This document shows, piece after piece, positions 19,101-27,175 of a stretch of 64,000 nt of DNA. Both the position numbers and the translations under genes were made by a program. The DNA is from Cyclobacteriaceae bacterium (lineage in GTDB: Bacteria > Bacteroidota > Bacteroidia > Cytophagales > Cyclobacteriaceae). The notes beneath the pieces are model-generated. The model ran no database searches and was not told where the DNA came from. It saw only the letters and a list, made by a program, of their open reading frames with translations. The stretch covers positions 62,001 through 126,000 of the forward strand of contig JANQKF010000034.1 in assembly GCA_028281285.1 (NCBI GenBank), written 5' to 3'. Positions within the stretch are counted from its first letter, which is position 1, and the number at the start of each line of letters is the position of its first letter.

Positions 19101-19890
19101 CGGTAGCTGCTCCATTAAAGGGCTCGACCGTAGTAGGGAAGTTATGAGTTTCAGCTTTTAGCGAGATGACCGAATCAAAGTCTTTGGTTTCAAACCAATC
19201 CGCTTTGTCTTGTGACTTCTGAGCGAACTGTTCTACGGTTGGACCCTCGATAAAGGCAACATTGTCCTTATAAGCTGAGACCAGACCATCCGGGTTTTCC
19301 TGCGATGTTCTTTTGATCAACTTGAACAATGAGTTTGGCATCTCCTGACCATCAATAATGAAAGTGCCGTTGAAGATCTTATGGCGACAGTGCTCCGAAT
19401 TCACTTGCGAAAAGCCGAACACTTCTCCATCGGTCAGCTTTCTACCCAACTGCTTGCTGACGTCATCCAGGTATTCAATTTCCTCCTCGCTTAGCGCAAG
19501 TCCCTCTTGCTCATTATAGGAGGCGATATCATCAATATAAAGAACAGGATCAGGTTGCTTTTCAATAGTAAAAATGTCCTGATTCAGGCCAGAGTATAAC
19601 ACCTGAAGCATGGGGTCGTAAGCCGCGTTTTCTGAGGCAACCTTTTCGTATTCTTCGATCCGTTCGATGCCCTCAATTCCCATGTTCTGGGTAATTTCCA
19701 CGGCATTGGTACTCCATGGAGTAATCATTTCTTTTCGAGGCCCAACAAAAAAGCCCTTCAGCGTTTGGTCATCAAGTAAAGACGCGTTGCCAAAGAGCCA
19801 TTCGAGTTTCGGTATGTCTTGAGATTGGATTGACGAAGAGAGGCCAATGGCATAAATTTTACCGGCCCCGGCATCGAAAAATTGGATCAT
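16192..19890 (-). CDS. purL: Phosphoribosylformylglycinamidine synthase, single-chain
   Basis: 1232 residues, the large single-chain form (as in E. coli, about 1295). It converts FGAR plus glutamine and ATP to FGAM, step four of purine synthesis. An N-terminal linker region is followed by the duplicated AIRS-like synthetase domains (QVNSEHCRHKIFNGTF, KAETHNFPTTVEPFNGAATG, ISIHDHGAGGHLNCLSELVE, MAGHDVSAGGL) and a C-terminal glutaminase domain with nucleophile Cys in LGICNGCQLMGELGLL and the closing PHFERSVFPW. Cytoplasmic. A -7-like box lies 37 bases upstream. The 3' end overlaps a 27-base direct repeat shared with the fragment at 15354-15479. Confidence 0.97.
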   Translation of the reverse strand: MIQFFDAGAGKIYAIGLSSSIQSQDIPKLEWLFGNASLLDDQTLKGFFVGPRKEMITPWSTNAVEITQNMGIEGIERIEEYEKVASENAAYDPMLQVLYSGLNQDIFTIEKQPDPVLYIDDIASYNEQEGLALSEEEIEYLDDVSKQLGRKLTDGEVFGFSQVNSEHCRHKIFNGTFIIDGQEMPNSLFKLIKRTSQENPDGLVSAYKDNVAFIEGPTVEQFAQKSQDKADWFETKDFDSVISLKAETHNFPTTVEPFNGAATGSGGEIRDRMAGGKGSMPLAGTAVYMTSYSRLEEGRSWEANMPERKWLYQTPMDILIKASNGASDFGNKFGQPLISGSVLTFEHEEGGKKHGFDKVIMLAGGIGYGKKVDALKATPKAGDQIVIMGGDNYRIGMGGSSVSSVDTGEFSSGIELNAIQRSNPEMQKRVYNAVRAMSEDGKNPIISIHDHGAGGHLNCLSELVEETGGTIDVKKLPVGDPTLSDKEIIGNESQERMGLVIGKEDIEYLERVAKRERAPIYVVGETTGDHHFKFENKESGEHPIDWELAHMFGSSPKTILEDESIAEDYEDISYDIKKLQEYLNAVLQLEAVACKDWLTNKVDRCVTGRVAKQQTAGPIQLPLNNVGVMALDYRGEKGIATSIGHAPVSALTDPVAGSQLSIAEALTNIIWAPLEKGLKGVSLSANWMWPAKNPGENARLYKAVQAVSDFACSLGINVPTGKDSMSMTQKYKDDVVYSPGTVIISAAGSVSDLKKVVEPVLQPDFESTLLYVDLSDGKFSLAGSSFAQTLSKVGKTAPTIDDSDRFVRTFNMVQALIEEGKIMAGHDVSAGGLITVLLEMTFAQVDLGVAVNLKEIQGVDDISLFFSEQPALILQVDDNDLVQIKEMFDSIDASVVEIGNPIGELILSVQTNTQSYLLDIASLRDTWYKTSYLLDQKQSGEDLAKQRFDNYKNQPLSFQFPDGFEGQYVALGLNPDRKEQTGIKAAIIREKGVNGDREMAYAMHLAGFDVKDIHMTDLISGAEDLSDVNFIAFVGGFSNSDVLGSAKGWAGAFLYNEKAKAALDNFYAREDTISLGICNGCQLMGELGLLYPEHEIHPKLDHNIAHKFESGFVNVTIPENNSVMLGNLSGSRLGIWVAHGEGNFQLPEAEEEYHVIAKYSHEAYPASPNGSDYHVAGLASEDGRHLAIMPHFERSVFPWNWGNYPAENKSDVLSPWIKAFINARDWVTENHN

Positions 19891-19926
19891 TACAGCGGGT
19901 TTATCGGGGTGTACTTTTTACCCTCG

Positions 19927-19934
19927 CAAAATTA
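19927..19934 (-). promoter_or_regulatory. Putative -7 box of purL
   Basis: Read on the minus strand the sequence is TAATTTTG, an exact match to the Bacteroidota TAnnTTTG -7 element, 37 bases before the purL ATG. A convincing TTG -33 box was not found, so this is tentative. Confidence 0.4.
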
Positions 19935-20332
19935 GCAAAAGATTTGATTTTCAGAACTATTTGCTGGCTTATCGGAACGGTCTGATCCACATGAATTACC
20001 AAATATTGAGATGTGTGAAAATACGGCCCTTCCAGTATATTCTCCTGATTGAAAAGTCCACTTATTTCCACTCGTGTTCCTGACCTGTCAGTATCCCAAT
20101 TTTGAAATGTCAATCAGGAAAAACTTTCCTTGATTAGTATTGATCCTGCTATTAAGTATAAATACCTATGCACGGGTAAATCTACTTGATCTTCCAGAAG
20201 GGTCTTTAATACGCTGTTTTCCCAATGTAAGTGGTGAGACCTTTAAATAGTCAAACAGACGGGTGGCATGTTAAATAACAGCCGGGTACTGTGACTCAAA
20301 CTGTTTAGGATAATTATTTAGGCTGAGGAACC

Positions 20333-20366
20333 GAAACCCTATTCAGGGGACGCCTGGTAGGGTTTC
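20333..20366. other. Strong imperfect hairpin upstream of the orphan CPPTCG gene
   Basis: GAAACCCTA and TAGGGTTTC are perfect 9-bp inverted arms (20333-20341 and 20358-20366); inside them CAGG and CCTG can extend the stem. No U-tract follows, so it is not a standard terminator. It lies 127 bases before the start of the gene at 20493 and above the possible promoter at 20419. It may belong to an RNA or be a protein-binding site. Confidence 0.45.
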
Positions 20367-20418
20367 ACTATTAACCTATTGATATTCAATGGATAGATTT
20401 CCATGATTAGCCTAAAAA

Positions 20419-20426
20419 TATATTTG
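20419..20426 (+). promoter_or_regulatory. Putative -7 box of the gene at 20493
   Basis: TATATTTG matches TAnnTTTG exactly. A TTT (20398-20400) 18 bases upstream is a weak -33 candidate. The leader would be about 60 bases. Confidence 0.4.
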
Positions 20427-20492
20427 TCTTTGATGCTCACAGTTTTTATTTATATTCTTTATACTAAATCACAATTCTTATAGATAATTCTA

Positions 20493-21239
20493 ATGAAAAA
20501 AATAAATGATAAACTCGCAGATTCCTTGCAATCAGGATGGTCGAGATTACCACAAGAAAAAGTGAATAATTGCTTTGAAAAGTATGACCAAGTCAAAGAA
20601 GAGTACAACCGGATCACCGGGGTTGACTTTGGCCCGGTAAACCCTAGGCCAGGTTCAGAATCGAACTTCTATAAGGGAATCAAAAATTGGGGTCCCGACT
20701 CAAACCTATCTTTTAATATGGGTGTGGATTTCAATGAGCACTTCAACCCATATTTCGAAATGAAAGGTAAATATGCCTGCACGGTGGGGATTAAAAAGCA
20801 CTTAACCCAAACTTTTATATCGGCTCATAGAACAAGACATGGGGGACATATTGGGGTGTCAGTAGACTATAAAAATGAAGTATGCTCCAATTGGGCCCTG
20901 ATCCCCTATTATATGGTAAGCCGCATATTCTTTCAAACAATTAGTTTGGATGGGGGAGGACAAGGAATCAAGGTGGACGAACGAACACGATTACTTCAGC
21001 GCCCGAAGCGTGTTAGGAAGTTTATTATTCAGGAGGAAGATATCCAGGCAATGCGAGCCGTAATTCAGGAGAAGAGCCATATTAAAGTCCATTTTGGAGT
21101 GAATTACGGCCATTCCGCCAATAAGCAAATCGCCTTTACTCCGGTCATTGAAATATCGAATTCTCCGGAACTCACATTGGACGATGATGGAGGTACTTAT
21201 TTGGATTTTGTGCATGCCTGTCCTCCAACATGTGGGTAG
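20493..21239 (+). CDS. Uncharacterised 248-residue protein with C-terminal CPPTCG
   Basis: 248 residues, no signal peptide, no membrane helix, no family I recognise. Seen in the sequence: a helical charged N-terminus (residues 1-40), a segment with FGPVNPRPGSESN, a His/Arg-rich stretch (AHRTRHGGHIGVSVDY), an acidic patch (SPELTLDDDGGTYLD) and the terminal FVHACPPTCG with two cysteines three residues apart. Such a Cys-Pro-Pro-Thr-Cys end may bind metal, form a disulfide or be a modification site; all of this is speculation. It precedes a membrane protein, kinase and regulator by 20 bases and probably starts that operon. Confidence 0.6.
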   Translation: MKKINDKLADSLQSGWSRLPQEKVNNCFEKYDQVKEEYNRITGVDFGPVNPRPGSESNFYKGIKNWGPDSNLSFNMGVDFNEHFNPYFEMKGKYACTVGIKKHLTQTFISAHRTRHGGHIGVSVDYKNEVCSNWALIPYYMVSRIFFQTISLDGGGQGIKVDERTRLLQRPKRVRKFIIQEEDIQAMRAVIQEKSHIKVHFGVNYGHSANKQIAFTPVIEISNSPELTLDDDGGTYLDFVHACPPTCG

Positions 21240-21259
21240 TAGAATAGAATAAGCCATCA

Positions 21260-21901
21260 ATGGACGTTCTTAGCTTTTTAAGTAATTTTTCATATCTGCT
21301 CTTAATAATTCCTTTGGCCATTGGCATGGTCAAAAGGAAAAAGCTGAGAAAGGAACAACGGCTGGTGTTGGTACTGGTGGCTATAACACTTGTCAGTGAC
21401 AGTATCACTTTCTATTTGAAAGTAAGAGAGATCAATAATCTATGGGTATATCACTTTTTTGTACCCATTTACTTTCTCGTTCTGGTCGAAATTTACAAAC
21501 AGGAACTGTCAGTTCTATTCAGTGGAAAGGTCTTTGATATCTTCAGAGGACTTTGGATCGCATTTGTAATTGTAAATAGTATTTGGTTCCAACCTCTGAA
21601 TACCTTCAACTCAAATGCGATTACCACTTCAAGTCTGGTCTATATCATTCTCTCCCTTGCCTACTTCTACAGATTATTGAAAAAGCCTCTGAACTACAGA
21701 TTGGAGACAACACCGATGTTTTGGTTGAACACGGGAGTTCTTCTGTACTATTCCGGAACTCTCGTCATGTTTATTCTGATCAATAATTTTTTGGATGAAG
21801 ACAGACCAGCAATAATCAACTTTTGGGCGTTGAATGTCTTCTTTAGTATTCTGTTTACAGGATTTTACATTGTCTCACTGCTATCAAATCCTAAGGAATG
21901 A
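21260..21901 (+). CDS. Six-helix membrane protein partnering a NarL-type kinase
   Basis: 213 residues with about six hydrophobic segments (residues 7-24, 40-55, 64-79, 93-112, 120-137 and the two following 155-210). No recognised domain. It has the character of a membrane sensor: the ATG of the next gene, the histidine kinase, overlaps its stop (ATGA, 21898-21901), and that kinase has only one helix of its own. I infer it supplies the signal-sensing part. Such split sensor/kinase arrangements are common in Bacteroidota. Confidence 0.75.
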   Translation: MDVLSFLSNFSYLLLIIPLAIGMVKRKKLRKEQRLVLVLVAITLVSDSITFYLKVREINNLWVYHFFVPIYFLVLVEIYKQELSVLFSGKVFDIFRGLWIAFVIVNSIWFQPLNTFNSNAITTSSLVYIILSLAYFYRLLKKPLNYRLETTPMFWLNTGVLLYYSGTLVMFILINNFLDEDRPAIINFWALNVFFSILFTGFYIVSLLSNPKE

Positions 21902-22686
21902 CATCTTCTCAATTACTCTTGGGCGTTATGTTGGGTATGTTCGTACTTGCACTGGGAGTAGTATTTTTTTTCTTGGCCTATCAGCGCAGGTTGCATAAAC
22001 AGCAACAAGAACATCAAAAGAAAGAGGCGGATTATCAGCAGCAATTGTTAAGAGCCAACTTGCAAAGTCAGGAGAAGGAGCGTAACAGGATTGGCAAGGA
22101 TCTTCATGATGAGGTAGGAGCCTTACTTTCAACCTCAAAGCTTTATTTCAGGCATTTGGAACAGGAAGTCGATCCCCAGAAGTTTTCAGAGTTAAAGGAG
22201 AAAGCATTGACCGTTCTGGATCAAACCATGACGAGCGTACGAAGAGTGTCACATGATTTAAAACCTGTAGTGCTGGAGCGGCTCGGTCTTGTAGAGGCTA
22301 TTTCCAATATAGCAGAACAGTTAAATGAGAGCCAGGCCATGCAGGTAGTGTTCTCAAATAAATGGGAGGGGAGCCTGGACAAAGAATTTGAATTAAACTG
22401 GTTTCGGATTGTTCAGGAACTGATGAACAATGCGCTTAAGCATTCCCAGGCTACTCAGGTACATCTTGAGCTTAATGGAGATGAGCAACGTTTGGTTCTT
22501 AATTATCATGATAATGGTGTGGGTTTGGCAGACCCTTCATCAATGATGGGGAAGGGACTTGGGATGCAAAATATTACTGGCCGACTGAGTTTGATGCATG
22601 GAGAACTTTCCGTGGAGGAGAATAACAGAGAAGGACTTTCTCTCAAGCTGCAATCGGCCACAAACGAAATTGAAAAAGGAAACTAA
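21898..22686 (+). CDS. NarL/LiaS-type sensor histidine kinase
   Basis: 262 residues. One membrane helix (about 5-27), a coiled coil (about 30-60), then a HisKA_3 dimerisation domain with the phosphorylated His70 in ERNRIGKDLHDEVGALLS and a HATPase domain (VQELMNNALKHSQATQV N-box, YHDNGVGL G1 and GKGLGMQNITGRL G2). It autophosphorylates His70 and passes phosphate to the regulator encoded next, whose ATG overlaps its stop. The lack of a sensor domain suggests input through the membrane partner upstream. Confidence 0.95.
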   Translation: MTSSQLLLGVMLGMFVLALGVVFFFLAYQRRLHKQQQEHQKKEADYQQQLLRANLQSQEKERNRIGKDLHDEVGALLSTSKLYFRHLEQEVDPQKFSELKEKALTVLDQTMTSVRRVSHDLKPVVLERLGLVEAISNIAEQLNESQAMQVVFSNKWEGSLDKEFELNWFRIVQELMNNALKHSQATQVHLELNGDEQRLVLNYHDNGVGLADPSSMMGKGLGMQNITGRLSLMHGELSVEENNREGLSLKLQSATNEIEKGN

Positions 22687-23333
22687 TGATACAAGTAGCA
22701 ATTTGTGATGATCATAAACTCTTCAGAGAGGGAATTCGGTTTTTACTCGAACAGATGTCAACTATTCACGTCTTGTATGAGGCAGGGAATGGGCAGGAAC
22801 TGCTGGAGAAGCTGGAAAATGAACAGCCAAATGTATTGCTCCTAGACCTTGAAATGCCAGATATGGATGGGGTGGAAACATTGAAAAGGATCAGACCACA
22901 ATACCCTGATCTAGGCGTTATCATTCTCACCACGCATAGTGACACCAAAATGGTGGCGTATTTGATGGAACTTGGTGCAAATAGCTACTTGTTGAAGGAT
23001 GCAGAGCCTGAAACTCTTCAACGAGGGATTGAGTCAGTCTATCATGAAGGTTATTATTTTACGCGTGAGGTTTCCAAGGCAATGCTCGGAGGTCTAAAAG
23101 GCAACACCCGGAAAAAGCCAACACTGAAAAATAATGTCACAATCTCAGAGCGTGAAATGGAAGTACTGGAGCTGATCTGTCAGGAATATACCGCCAAGGA
23201 AATTGCTGACAAACTCTTTATCAGCAGCCGAACTGCTGAAGGACATCGAAGGAGTTTGATTGAAAAACTAGGAGTAAAAAATACGGCAGGCTTAATCGTT
23301 AAGGCAATTAAGGAGGGTGTCATTGAGATTTAA
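22686..23333 (+). CDS. NarL/FixJ-family response regulator
   Basis: 215 residues. The receiver domain (1-120) has DD at 8-9, phospho-acceptor Asp54 in LLLDLEMPDMDG and Lys in YLLKDAEP; the LuxR-type helix-turn-helix (about 150-212) has ISEREMEVLELICQEYTAKE and SSRTAEGHRRSLIEKLGV. It is the cognate of the kinase at 21898-22686 (1-base stop/start overlap). Targets unknown. It converges with the FtsX permease gene (21 bases apart), so no shared terminator space. Confidence 0.95.
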   Translation: MIQVAICDDHKLFREGIRFLLEQMSTIHVLYEAGNGQELLEKLENEQPNVLLLDLEMPDMDGVETLKRIRPQYPDLGVIILTTHSDTKMVAYLMELGANSYLLKDAEPETLQRGIESVYHEGYYFTREVSKAMLGGLKGNTRKKPTLKNNVTISEREMEVLELICQEYTAKEIADKLFISSRTAEGHRRSLIEKLGVKNTAGLIVKAIKEGVIEI

Positions 23334-23354
23334 TTCCTAATACTTGGTCATTCA

Positions 23355-26039
23355 CTATTCATTCTTCAGAGTCCTTGCCGGATTGGTTAATGCTGCCTTT
23401 CTCGTCTTATTTCCAATAGTAATCAAAATGATTGCAATCAAACCAATGACAGGTAGTGCAAAGAATAAAACGTTAACATCCACCCGTACCAGGAAGGAGT
23501 CAAGCCAATTATTGATCAACCAATAGGCTAGAGGGACGGCCACAATAGTGGCAATAGAAACCAACCAAAGGTATTCTGTTGTGAGGACACGAATGATTTC
23601 AGCTATGCCGGCCCCCAAAACCTTGCGAATACTGACTTCCTTCATTTTTTGATTGATCAGGAAAGACGACAGCCCGAAGATTCCAAGACATGAGATAAAA
23701 ATGGCCACAATCGCAAAGAATTGAAGTACTGAATTGAATCGTCTGTCGGCTTCATAGATGGCATTGAAGTTTTGGTCTACAAATGAGGCTTCAAATGGTG
23801 AGCCAGGGAAGAACGCACTATAACTCTCTTCAAGGAATCGCATGGTTTCTGTAATACCCTGGGTTTCCACCCTGACGTTGAAATAGTTGCCACCACCGTT
23901 GATCAATTGCATTGCCAGCGGTTCAATGGCAAAGTTGACACCCATCTGGCTAAAATTCTCAACTACACCAACGATTTGTGGAGTTACACCATTTGTGAAA
24001 TCAAGCCGCTTACCTATGGCATCTTCCGGACTCTCATAGTTATAGCGTTCGACAGCCTCCCGATTGAGGAGAATAACATTTTGATCACCTACCAGGGAGG
24101 GATCGAAATCTCGGCCTGCAATGATGTCTAAGTCATAGAAGTTCACATAGCCGTGATCAACAAAGCTTCTGTATAGCATTACCGTTTCACCGGAAGGCCG
24201 ATCCATCCTGTTTATAGTTTGGAAGAACTGGTTTCTGACACCGGGTATAATCGAAGATAGGGTGGTTGCCCTGATACGTGAGTTGCGTTCAATTTCTCCC
24301 TGAAAGGCTTGGGTCTTTTGAGCATATGTGGAATCACGTAAGTATCCCGGAGGGCCCTGAATGGCCAGCGTTTGCTCCATATTCATCCCCATATCGGCAT
24401 TCAACATAAATTGGATTTGCGAACGGATGGCCAGAATCCCTGAAAGCATGACAAGGACAATGGTAAACTGTAAAAAGATTAATGATTTCCTGAGCATCGT
24501 ACCCTGTGATGAGCTCGCGAAATTTCCACGGAGCACTTTAATGGGATCAAAACGTGTGAGAACTAACGCAGGATATAACCCTGTGAGCAATGATCCAATA
24601 AGGAAAACGACCAGGTACATGATCCAAAAGGGGAGGAATTCCATAAAATAGTCGAAAGCGGAATAGCCTATCAACTGATGAAATTTGGGTATCACCAAAA
24701 GGATTATTCCTGAAGCGAGGATCAAGGCGAAGAGATTGATCAGAACTGCTTCAAGCAGGAATTGCTGTACCAACTGTTTTTTATAGGCACCTAACGATTT
24801 TCTAATACCAATTTCTTTCGCTCGCTTGACCGCTTTGGCCGAAGCAAGGTTAATGAAGTTCGTCCAGGCAATTAAAACGATTAAAACGCCAATCACCTTA
24901 AATAGTGTAATGACTCTGAGGTTACCAGCCGGTTTCATTTGGTTGCCATAGTCCTGCACAAAGTGAATATCGGTTAGAGGGTGGGCCATAATTGACTGCT
25001 CACGACCCTGGTTAGCATTATAAGGTGCACGATATCTCTTTAGCCATTCCACCAATTTGGGTTGTAACTCTTCTCTGTTCACTCCGGGTAGCACCTTTAT
25101 GTAGTTGTGGTAACCTGAAAGACGCCATCTCAACTCGTTTTCATCCATCTGCGGAAAGAATGTGGCCATTTGATCATTCACCTGCGTCACGCAAAGCAGT
25201 GCATTGGGATTGATGATGTGCGTGTTTTCGGGGAGGTCCTCATAAACTCCTTTTACCTGCAATTCCAATTGCCAGGGAAAGTCAGTGGCATTGAAAGTAA
25301 TCAGCTTTCCAATTGCATTCTCATTTCCAAAAATCCGCATGGATTCTGATTGGGATAAAAAGATCGTTCCTGGTTGATCGAGGTCGTATTTGTTACCTTC
25401 AACCAACTTGAAATCAAAAACATCAAAGAAAGAGCCGGTTGAGAACATCGTATTCTCAGTAGTATAACCTTGGGCATCGTAGGTGAGTACTCCGGGAATT
25501 TGATAGAGTTGCGTGGCACTCATCACCTCGGGCATGTCATCAGCTACTCGAGATTGAATTCCCATATAATGTCCGGCAGACTTGGAATCGATTTCTCCGG
25601 TTCCCATATCGGTAGAGATGCGAGACAATCGGTAAATGCCTCCATCACTTTGGTCATGAATCAGGTCGTAACTGGTTTCAAAGTTGACGTATTGGAAGAT
25701 CAGTACACTTGCTACAATACCCGTAGCGAGACCAAAAATACTGATCAATGAATGTTCTTTGTCTCTCCAGATGTTTCGAAAGGATATTTTCAGATAGTTT
25801 TTGAACATGTCGAATGGTGTAAAACGTGGTATAATTTTGAATTTTCGTATGATCGAAGGCCTTAGCATTTTTCTGACCTCCCTTTTATAGATGGACTTGG
25901 CTTCTTTAGAACCAAGTGTATTGAAGTTTTCGGCAAAGGATTCTTCCAGATCTCCTGCGAGTTCGTTGTAGAGCTCCTGTTTGCACAAAAAAGCAAAGAG
26001 CCAATGATAAAACTTTGGTATGTGCTCCTCAGGCAACAC
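23355..26039 (-). CDS. FtsX/MacB-type ABC permease with N-terminal prefix domain
   Basis: 894 residues. A soluble prefix of about 75 residues (HIPKFYHWLFAFLCKQELYNELAGDLEESF) of the kind found on PadR-linked permeases, then one helix, a MacB-type periplasmic domain, three helices, a second periplasmic domain and three C-terminal helices; the FtsX signature appears twice (IGIRKSLGAYKKQLVQQFLLEAVLI and VSIRKVLGAGIAEIIRVLTTEYLWL). No ATP-binding domain is fused or nearby. These permeases couple with a separate LolD-like ATPase to export peptides, antibiotics or lipids. The start codon overlaps the end of the PadR gene (26029-26039). Confidence 0.9.
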   Translation of the reverse strand: MLPEEHIPKFYHWLFAFLCKQELYNELAGDLEESFAENFNTLGSKEAKSIYKREVRKMLRPSIIRKFKIIPRFTPFDMFKNYLKISFRNIWRDKEHSLISIFGLATGIVASVLIFQYVNFETSYDLIHDQSDGGIYRLSRISTDMGTGEIDSKSAGHYMGIQSRVADDMPEVMSATQLYQIPGVLTYDAQGYTTENTMFSTGSFFDVFDFKLVEGNKYDLDQPGTIFLSQSESMRIFGNENAIGKLITFNATDFPWQLELQVKGVYEDLPENTHIINPNALLCVTQVNDQMATFFPQMDENELRWRLSGYHNYIKVLPGVNREELQPKLVEWLKRYRAPYNANQGREQSIMAHPLTDIHFVQDYGNQMKPAGNLRVITLFKVIGVLIVLIAWTNFINLASAKAVKRAKEIGIRKSLGAYKKQLVQQFLLEAVLINLFALILASGIILLVIPKFHQLIGYSAFDYFMEFLPFWIMYLVVFLIGSLLTGLYPALVLTRFDPIKVLRGNFASSSQGTMLRKSLIFLQFTIVLVMLSGILAIRSQIQFMLNADMGMNMEQTLAIQGPPGYLRDSTYAQKTQAFQGEIERNSRIRATTLSSIIPGVRNQFFQTINRMDRPSGETVMLYRSFVDHGYVNFYDLDIIAGRDFDPSLVGDQNVILLNREAVERYNYESPEDAIGKRLDFTNGVTPQIVGVVENFSQMGVNFAIEPLAMQLINGGGNYFNVRVETQGITETMRFLEESYSAFFPGSPFEASFVDQNFNAIYEADRRFNSVLQFFAIVAIFISCLGIFGLSSFLINQKMKEVSIRKVLGAGIAEIIRVLTTEYLWLVSIATIVAVPLAYWLINNWLDSFLVRVDVNVLFFALPVIGLIAIILITIGNKTRKAALTNPARTLKNE

Positions 26040-26370
26040 TGTATTTGACCCAGCTTAAATCACCAATTGATTTGTGAAACTCCTTGCGTACTGCTTCAGC
26101 TTCTTTTAATGCACTCTTTCCGAGGTTGGTTACCTCATAGTATTTCTTGCTTTTGCCACCGCGCACTTTGGTGGCTTCTCCAAATTTGGAATCCAAAAAG
26201 CCTTTTTCCTCTAATCTGGATAGTGCACTATGTAGCGCACCTCGACTGATGGACCTCTCAGTTTTTTCCGCGATTTCCTTTTGAATTTTTACTCCGTAGG
26301 CCTCCTTTTCGAGAGCCATAACAGAAAGCAAGACGATCTCTTGAAATTCTCCCAGGTAAGTTCCTTTCAT
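26029..26370 (-). CDS. PadR-family transcriptional repressor
   Basis: 113 residues, typical small PadR. The winged-helix N-terminus (EIVLLSVMALEKEAYGVKIQKEIAEKTERSISRGALHSALSRLEEKGFLDSKF) is followed by a basic wing (GGKSKKYYEVTNLGKSALKEAEAVR). PadR proteins are dimeric repressors inactivated by ligands such as phenolics or drugs. The 11-base overlap with the permease downstream makes this a repressor-transporter pair; the permease's N-terminal prefix domain is usually found with PadR. Its own promoter carries a repeated palindromic box (26376-26415), indicating autorepression. Confidence 0.92.
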   Translation of the reverse strand: MKGTYLGEFQEIVLLSVMALEKEAYGVKIQKEIAEKTERSISRGALHSALSRLEEKGFLDSKFGEATKVRGGKSKKYYEVTNLGKSALKEAEAVRKEFHKSIGDLSWVKYSVA

Positions 26371-26375
26371 ATTGT

Positions 26376-26415
26376 ATTCATTTATGAACTAAATATAATG
26401 CATTCATTTACGAAC
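26376..26415. promoter_or_regulatory. PadR operator candidate: two copies of TTCATTTAyGAA
   Basis: ATTCATTTATGAAC (26376-26389) and ATTCATTTACGAAC (26402-26415) are 13/14 identical and 26 bases apart. The first contains a perfect palindrome TTCAT-TT-ATGAA. They lie just before the PadR ATG (26368-26370) and flank a -7-like box (TATATTTA on the minus strand, near 26391-26399). This fits autorepression by the adjacent regulator. Confidence 0.55.
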
Positions 26416-26520
26416 ATTATCAATTTGGGTTCGATTTTATTTTGATATAAGGAAAAGGGTGGGGGATTACGATAAATAGAACAAAGGCACCAATGTGCCT
26501 CTGTTGGCGTCATTATCATA

Positions 26521-26545
26521 AAAAGGGAGCGTTAAGCTCCCTTTT
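26521..26545 (-). terminator. Strong hairpin terminator after the 26548-27129 gene
   Basis: AAAAGGGAGC and GCTCCCTTTT are perfect 10-bp inverted arms with loop GTTAA, starting two bases beyond the stop of the minus-strand gene. The T-run forms part of the stem on each strand, so it may work in both directions and also block readthrough toward PadR. Confidence 0.8.
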
Positions 26546-26547
26546 CA

Positions 26548-27129
26548 CTAATGGCCATTTCTTCTATCGATCACCATACTTTTTGATTCATCAAGTATTG
26601 GTCTTATCGCGTCAATTTGTAGAAAGACATCATGAACGAGAGAAGTCAAATAATTCATACGCTCAAGGGTATTCATGTCTCTCCAACCTTCCTGATCATA
26701 AACCTCTATATTATTGGTGAATTCATTTTGTTGACTCTTTAGTCTCATCAGAGACATTGCAAGGTCCAAATCCAGATCGTTCATCTTACCTGTATTTAAT
26801 GCCAGATCGAATACATATTCCTGAAAACGAGGGGCAATTTTTCCAAACCAGAAGTTATAGAATTGCACAGAACCTTCCTTGCGGTATTCTTTTGGAATAT
26901 TGACATTAAGAGAATCTCTGAGTTTGGCATAATAAGTTTCCAGACCATCCACCCTTGAAATATTGAAATCAATTTCAGCCTCTAATTTTTCCAGCAATTG
27001 CTGGGTCTCAATACGTGATTTTCTGTTTTCACTCCAGTCATTTGCTTTAAGCGCAAGCCAAACACCTATGACCAACAGGACAAACTGAAATAACGCAGAG
27101 CCAACCTTATCCCAGAAGCTCTTCTTCAT
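26548..27129 (-). CDS. Single-pass membrane protein of unknown function
   Basis: 193 residues. A membrane anchor (about 8-25, ALFQFVLLVIGVWLALKAND) with a following WSENRKSR... and a long helical soluble part. The anchor motif VLLVIGVWLALKANDW resembles the Bacteroidota DUF6090-like proteins (LLVIGILIALQINNWNE), which are uncharacterised. Cysteine-free, mostly alpha-helical with a coiled-coil-like segment 30-75. It stands between PadR and the M20 peptidase, ends at the terminator at 26521, and starts 46 bases after the peptidase stop, so it may be the last gene of that operon. Confidence 0.6.
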   Translation of the reverse strand: MKKSFWDKVGSALFQFVLLVIGVWLALKANDWSENRKSRIETQQLLEKLEAEIDFNISRVDGLETYYAKLRDSLNVNIPKEYRKEGSVQFYNFWFGKIAPRFQEYVFDLALNTGKMNDLDLDLAMSLMRLKSQQNEFTNNIEVYDQEGWRDMNTLERMNYLTSLVHDVFLQIDAIRPILDESKSMVIDRRNGH

Positions 27130-27175
27130 TTAATGATTTTTACTCGTCTTTATCGATGACCGTCCTATCATCGGT

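Larger units (their letters stand above)
19891..20492. other. 602-base intergenic region between divergent purL and an orphan gene
   Basis: It separates purL (minus) from the gene at 20493 (plus). It holds a -7-like box for purL (19927-19934), a strong hairpin (20333-20366) and a -7-like box for the plus-strand gene (20419-20426). A 70-codon minus-strand frame (19901-20113) would cover the purL promoter and shows no protein-like pattern, so it is not called. The rest shows nothing recognisable; it is long for this compact genome and could hide a small RNA. Confidence 0.5.

Noticed and set aside
19901-20113. A 70-codon minus-strand open frame upstream of purL
   Set aside because: It would lie over the purL promoter/leader, has no ordered protein pattern and no recognisable motif.
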